Shown in pieces: positions 60,546 to 63,082 of a DNA stretch of 63,082 nucleotides (positions are counted from its first letter, which is position 1; the number at the start of each line of letters is the position of its first letter). The position numbers and the translations under genes were made by a program. Below the pieces are notes generated by a model. It searched no databases. It had not been told where the DNA came from and saw only the letters and a program-made list of their open reading frames with translations. The stretch comes from Nonomuraea cypriaca (lineage in GTDB: Bacteria; Actinomycetota; Actinomycetes; Streptosporangiales; Streptosporangiaceae), in assembly GCF_015645445.1 (NCBI RefSeq), contig NZ_JADOGI010000037.1, positions 1 through 63,082 on the forward strand, read 5' to 3'.

Positions 60546-62132
60546 GTGGTGGACGCGAAGTACGACGTGGTGGTGGTGGGCGGCGGCGCCGCCGGGCTGA
60601 GCGGGGCGCTCATACTGGGCAGGGCGCGCAGGAAGGTCCTGGTGATCGATGCGGGGGAGCCGCGCAACGCGCCCGCGTCGGGAGTGCACGGCTTCCTGAC
60701 GCGTGAGGGGACGCCCCCGCGGGAACTGCTGGCGGCGGGCCGCGAAGAGGTGGCCGGATACGGCGGGGAGATCGTGACGGGCACCGTCGTGACGGCGGAG
60801 CGGGCCGGCGAGGGCTTCCGCGTCGTGCTCGGCGACGGGAGAACGGTGGCCGCGGACCGGCTGCTGGTGACCACGGGCCTGGTGGACGAGCTGCCCGACG
60901 TGCCAGGGCTGGCCGAGCGGTGGGGGCGCGACGCGCTGCACTGCCCGTACTGCCATGGCTGGGAGGTCCGCGACCAGCCGATCGGCGTCGTGGCCACCAG
61001 CCCGCTCGCCGTGCACCAAGCGCAGATGTGGCGGCAGTGGAGCGACGACGTGACCCTCTTCCAGCACACCGCTCCCGAGCCGGACGAGGAGGAGCGTGAG
61101 CGGCTCGCCGCCAGGGGCATCGCCGTGGTGACCGGGCGGGTGACGGGTCTGGAGGTGAGCGGCGACGCGCTGAGCGGCGTCCGCCTGGCCGACGGCCGCG
61201 TGGTCCCGGTCCGGGCGGTCGTCGTCGGGGGGCGGATGAGCGCCCGTACGGGGGTGCTCGCCGGGCTGGGGCTCGAGCCGGTGGAGCAGGAGATGGGCGG
61301 GCACGTGGTCGGCACCCACATCCCGGCCGACGCGTCGGGTGCGACGAGCGTGTCAGGGGTGTGGGTGGCAGGGAACGTCGCCAACGTGCAGGAGCAGGTC
61401 ATCTCCTCCGCCGCGGCCGGGGTCAAGGCGGCGGCGGCGATCAACGCCGACCTGATCGCCGAGGAGACCCGCCGCGCCGTCGCCGCCCACCGCGCGCACG
61501 GCCACGCGCCCGCCGCCTCGGCGGAGGAGCACTGGGACGCCAGGTACGCCGAGAGGTCGCAGGTCTGGAGCGGCAAGCCCAACGCCCCGCTGGTCCGCGA
61601 GGTCGCGGGCCTGGAACCCGGCACGGCGCTGGACCTGGGGTGTGGCGAGGGGGCGGACGCCATCTGGCTCGCGGAGCAGGGCTGGCGGGTGACCGCGACC
61701 GACGTCTCCGGCGTGGCGCTGGCCCGCGCCGCCGAGCAGGCCAAAACCGCCGGGGTCGCGGACCGCGTCGACTGGCAGCGGCGCGATTTGGCCGCGTCCT
61801 TCCCCGAAGGGGAGTTCGACCTGGTCTCGGCCCAGTTCCTGCACTCCTTCGTGGAGATGCCGCGCGAGAAGATCCTGCGCGCCGCCGCCGCGGCCGTCGC
61901 CCCCGGCGGGGTGCTGCTCGTGGCGGGCCACGGGGGCTGGGCGTCGTGGGAGGAGAACCCCCACCCCGGCGTGCACTTCCCCACGACGCAGGAGGTCCTC
62001 GACTCGCTCGAACTGCCGGAGGGGGAGTGGGAGGTGCTGCGGAGCGAGGAGTACGAGCGGACCCAGAACGGCCCCAGCGGCCGGCCTGGCACCCGCACGG
62101 ACAACATACTCAAGCTCCGCCGCCTACCCTGA
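60546..62132 (+). CDS. Thioredoxin-reductase-like FAD enzyme fused to a SAM methyltransferase
   Basis: This 528-residue protein has two enzyme domains. Residues about 1-310 form an FAD/NAD(P) oxidoreductase of the TrxB-like type: 'YDVVVVGGGAAGLSGALILG' (FAD fold), 'CPYCHGWE' (redox CxxC) and 'GVWVAGNVANVQEQVISSAA' (FAD-binding end). Residues about 325-528 form a class I methyltransferase: 'ALDLGCGEGADAIWLAEQ' (SAM loop) and 'FDLVSAQFLHSF'. Such fusions occur in actinomycetes; the substrate is unknown, possibly a thiol. It starts at GTG 60546. Confidence 0.88.
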   Translation: MVDAKYDVVVVGGGAAGLSGALILGRARRKVLVIDAGEPRNAPASGVHGFLTREGTPPRELLAAGREEVAGYGGEIVTGTVVTAERAGEGFRVVLGDGRTVAADRLLVTTGLVDELPDVPGLAERWGRDALHCPYCHGWEVRDQPIGVVATSPLAVHQAQMWRQWSDDVTLFQHTAPEPDEEERERLAARGIAVVTGRVTGLEVSGDALSGVRLADGRVVPVRAVVVGGRMSARTGVLAGLGLEPVEQEMGGHVVGTHIPADASGATSVSGVWVAGNVANVQEQVISSAAAGVKAAAAINADLIAEETRRAVAAHRAHGHAPAASAEEHWDARYAERSQVWSGKPNAPLVREVAGLEPGTALDLGCGEGADAIWLAEQGWRVTATDVSGVALARAAEQAKTAGVADRVDWQRRDLAASFPEGEFDLVSAQFLHSFVEMPREKILRAAAAAVAPGGVLLVAGHGGWASWEENPHPGVHFPTTQEVLDSLELPEGEWEVLRSEEYERTQNGPSGRPGTRTDNILKLRRLP

Positions 62133-62166
62133 CCCGGCCATCGCCCGAGTCAACCAGCTTAGAAAT

Positions 62167-63082
62167 CTACAACGTAAAGGCGCTGGGCTGGGCGTGGTAC
62201 AGGACGCCCTTACCGGAAACCCGCACCAGCGGAACGGCGGCCGGGACGAACGCCGACTGTCCTGGGCGCAGCGCCGGCCCGTCGCCGAGCAGGGCTTCGC
62301 CTTCGAGGCAGAGCACGATCTGCGGCAGGCCGCCGGGCAGGGAGTGCGTGGTGCCGCCGGTGAGTTCGTAGCGGGTGAGGGCGAACTCGGGGGCTGGCGG
62401 CCGGTAGCGATGCTCGCCCGGCGTGTCCTGCTCCGGCCGGACGAGGTGCGGGCCGGACGGTGCGAAGTCGACGACGCGCATGAGTTCGGGCACGTCGACG
62501 TGCTTGCTGGTGAGCCCGCAGCGCAGCACGTTGTCGGAGTTGGCCATGATCTCGGCGCCGAGCCCGCCGAGGTAGGCGTGGGGAACGCCGGCACCGAGGT
62601 AGAGGGCCTGACCGGGCCGCAGGGTGACGTGGTTGAGCAGCAGGGCGGCGGTGACGCCTGGGTCGCCGGGGCAGGCGCGGGCGAGGGCGGCGTACGGGCT
62701 GAGGTCGTCGTGGCCGGGCAGGGCCTGCTCGATCTGGGCGCGCAGCGGCCCGGCGGCGTCGTCGAGCATGGCGGCGAAGACGGTGCGCAGGGCCTGGGCG
62801 GGGGGTTCGGTCCTGAGGGTGTGGATCCAGGGCCGGAGGCCGGGCAGGCCGAGGCGGTCGAGCAGGCCGGCGGTGGCGGTGGGGGAGCGGAAGCCGCACA
62901 GCCCGTGGAACGGGGTGATCGCGCAGACCATCTCGGGTTTATGCGAGGCGTCCTTGTAGGTGCGGGTGGGGTCGTCGAGTGGGATGCCGCGGGCGGTCTC
63001 GCCGGCGTAGCCGGCCTGGGCCTGTGCGGTGGTGGGGTGAACCTGGAGTGACAGGGGGCGTTCGATGGCCAGGACCTTGAAC
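62167..63082 (-). CDS. manA: Mannose-6-phosphate isomerase, type I (5' partial)
   Basis: This minus-strand frame is open to the right edge, so the N-terminus is missing (305 codons seen). It interconverts mannose 6-phosphate and fructose 6-phosphate. Zinc ligands are visible in 'LSLQVHPTTAQ', 'ASHKPEMVCA' and 'GAGVPHAYLGGLGAEIMANS'. The end matches family proteins. It converges with the fusion gene across 34 bases. Confidence 0.9.
   Translation of the reverse strand, partial: FKVLAIERPLSLQVHPTTAQAQAGYAGETARGIPLDDPTRTYKDASHKPEMVCAITPFHGLCGFRSPTATAGLLDRLGLPGLRPWIHTLRTEPPAQALRTVFAAMLDDAAGPLRAQIEQALPGHDDLSPYAALARACPGDPGVTAALLLNHVTLRPGQALYLGAGVPHAYLGGLGAEIMANSDNVLRCGLTSKHVDVPELMRVVDFAPSGPHLVRPEQDTPGEHRYRPPAPEFALTRYELTGGTTHSLPGGLPQIVLCLEGEALLGDGPALRPGQSAFVPAAVPLVRVSGKGVLYHAQPSAFTL

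Noticed and set aside
1..63082. CRISPR arrays, tRNA or rRNA genes
   Set aside because: I saw no regularly spaced repeats and no cloverleaf or conserved rRNA sequence in reading the window; a covariance search could still find a small RNA.

Overview
The window looks like chromosomal DNA of a high-GC, soil-type actinobacterium. It has frequent GTG and TTG starts, leaderless-type promoters, Tat and Sec exported hydrolases, ROK/PucR/CGNR/WhiB-age regulator families typical of the group, and a sugar importer with no dedicated ATPase. A Streptosporangiaceae (Nonomuraea-like) host is my best guess; this is an inference from protein style, not a search.

Region 1 (0.5-19.1 kb) is a glycan-utilisation locus. 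Secreted proteins come first in the likely pathway: two tandem polysaccharide-lyase-like proteins, a Tat-exported beta-helix protein, a Tat-exported GH28 enzyme and a Sec-exported alpha-glucuronidase-like protein. A binding-protein-dependent importer (lipoprotein plus two permeases) would bring in oligosaccharides. Enzymes without signal peptides then finish the job inside the cell: GH29 alpha-L-fucosidase, GH97 and two GH36-type enzymes. A ROK repressor sits in the middle. The three promoter regions of the locus share a 25-bp AT-rich element (5112-5136, 13684-13708, 19064-19088) that carries a -35 box on each strand, so it is both a bidirectional promoter and the best candidate operator for the ROK protein. 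This regulon is the most interesting system in the window.

Region 2 (19.1-26.1 kb) is a gene graveyard at the edge of that locus: a truncated alpha/beta hydrolase cut exactly at the third copy of the element, a tyrosine-recombinase remnant, and SDR, NmrA, WD40 and permease fragments, mixed with intact genes for a sulfotransferase, an MFS exporter plus CGNR protein, a secreted HNH nuclease and a TIGR03943-type protein.

Region 3 (26.1-43.2 kb) holds a MarR regulator with an MFS-USP fusion, a second MFS exporter, a Ser/Thr kinase, small exported proteins, a DevR/DosR-type response regulator with three DevR-like boxes, a large secreted beta-helix protein, a KhtTU-like cation/proton antiporter, a secreted S8 protease and a PucR regulator. 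Several more gene remnants lie here.

Region 4 (43.4-63.1 kb) has a secreted M6 metalloprotease, a TetR-P450 pair, an N5-(carboxyethyl)ornithine-synthase-like enzyme, a tandem USP, a UBP zinc finger-desaturase pair, LysR regulators (one frameshifted), an 80-residue Sm/Hfq-like protein, a 49-residue protein, a secreted M64 peptidase, TetR plus an orphan ABC-2 permease, a XRE-cupin regulator facing a thioredoxin-reductase-like/methyltransferase fusion, and the 3' part of manA at the right edge.
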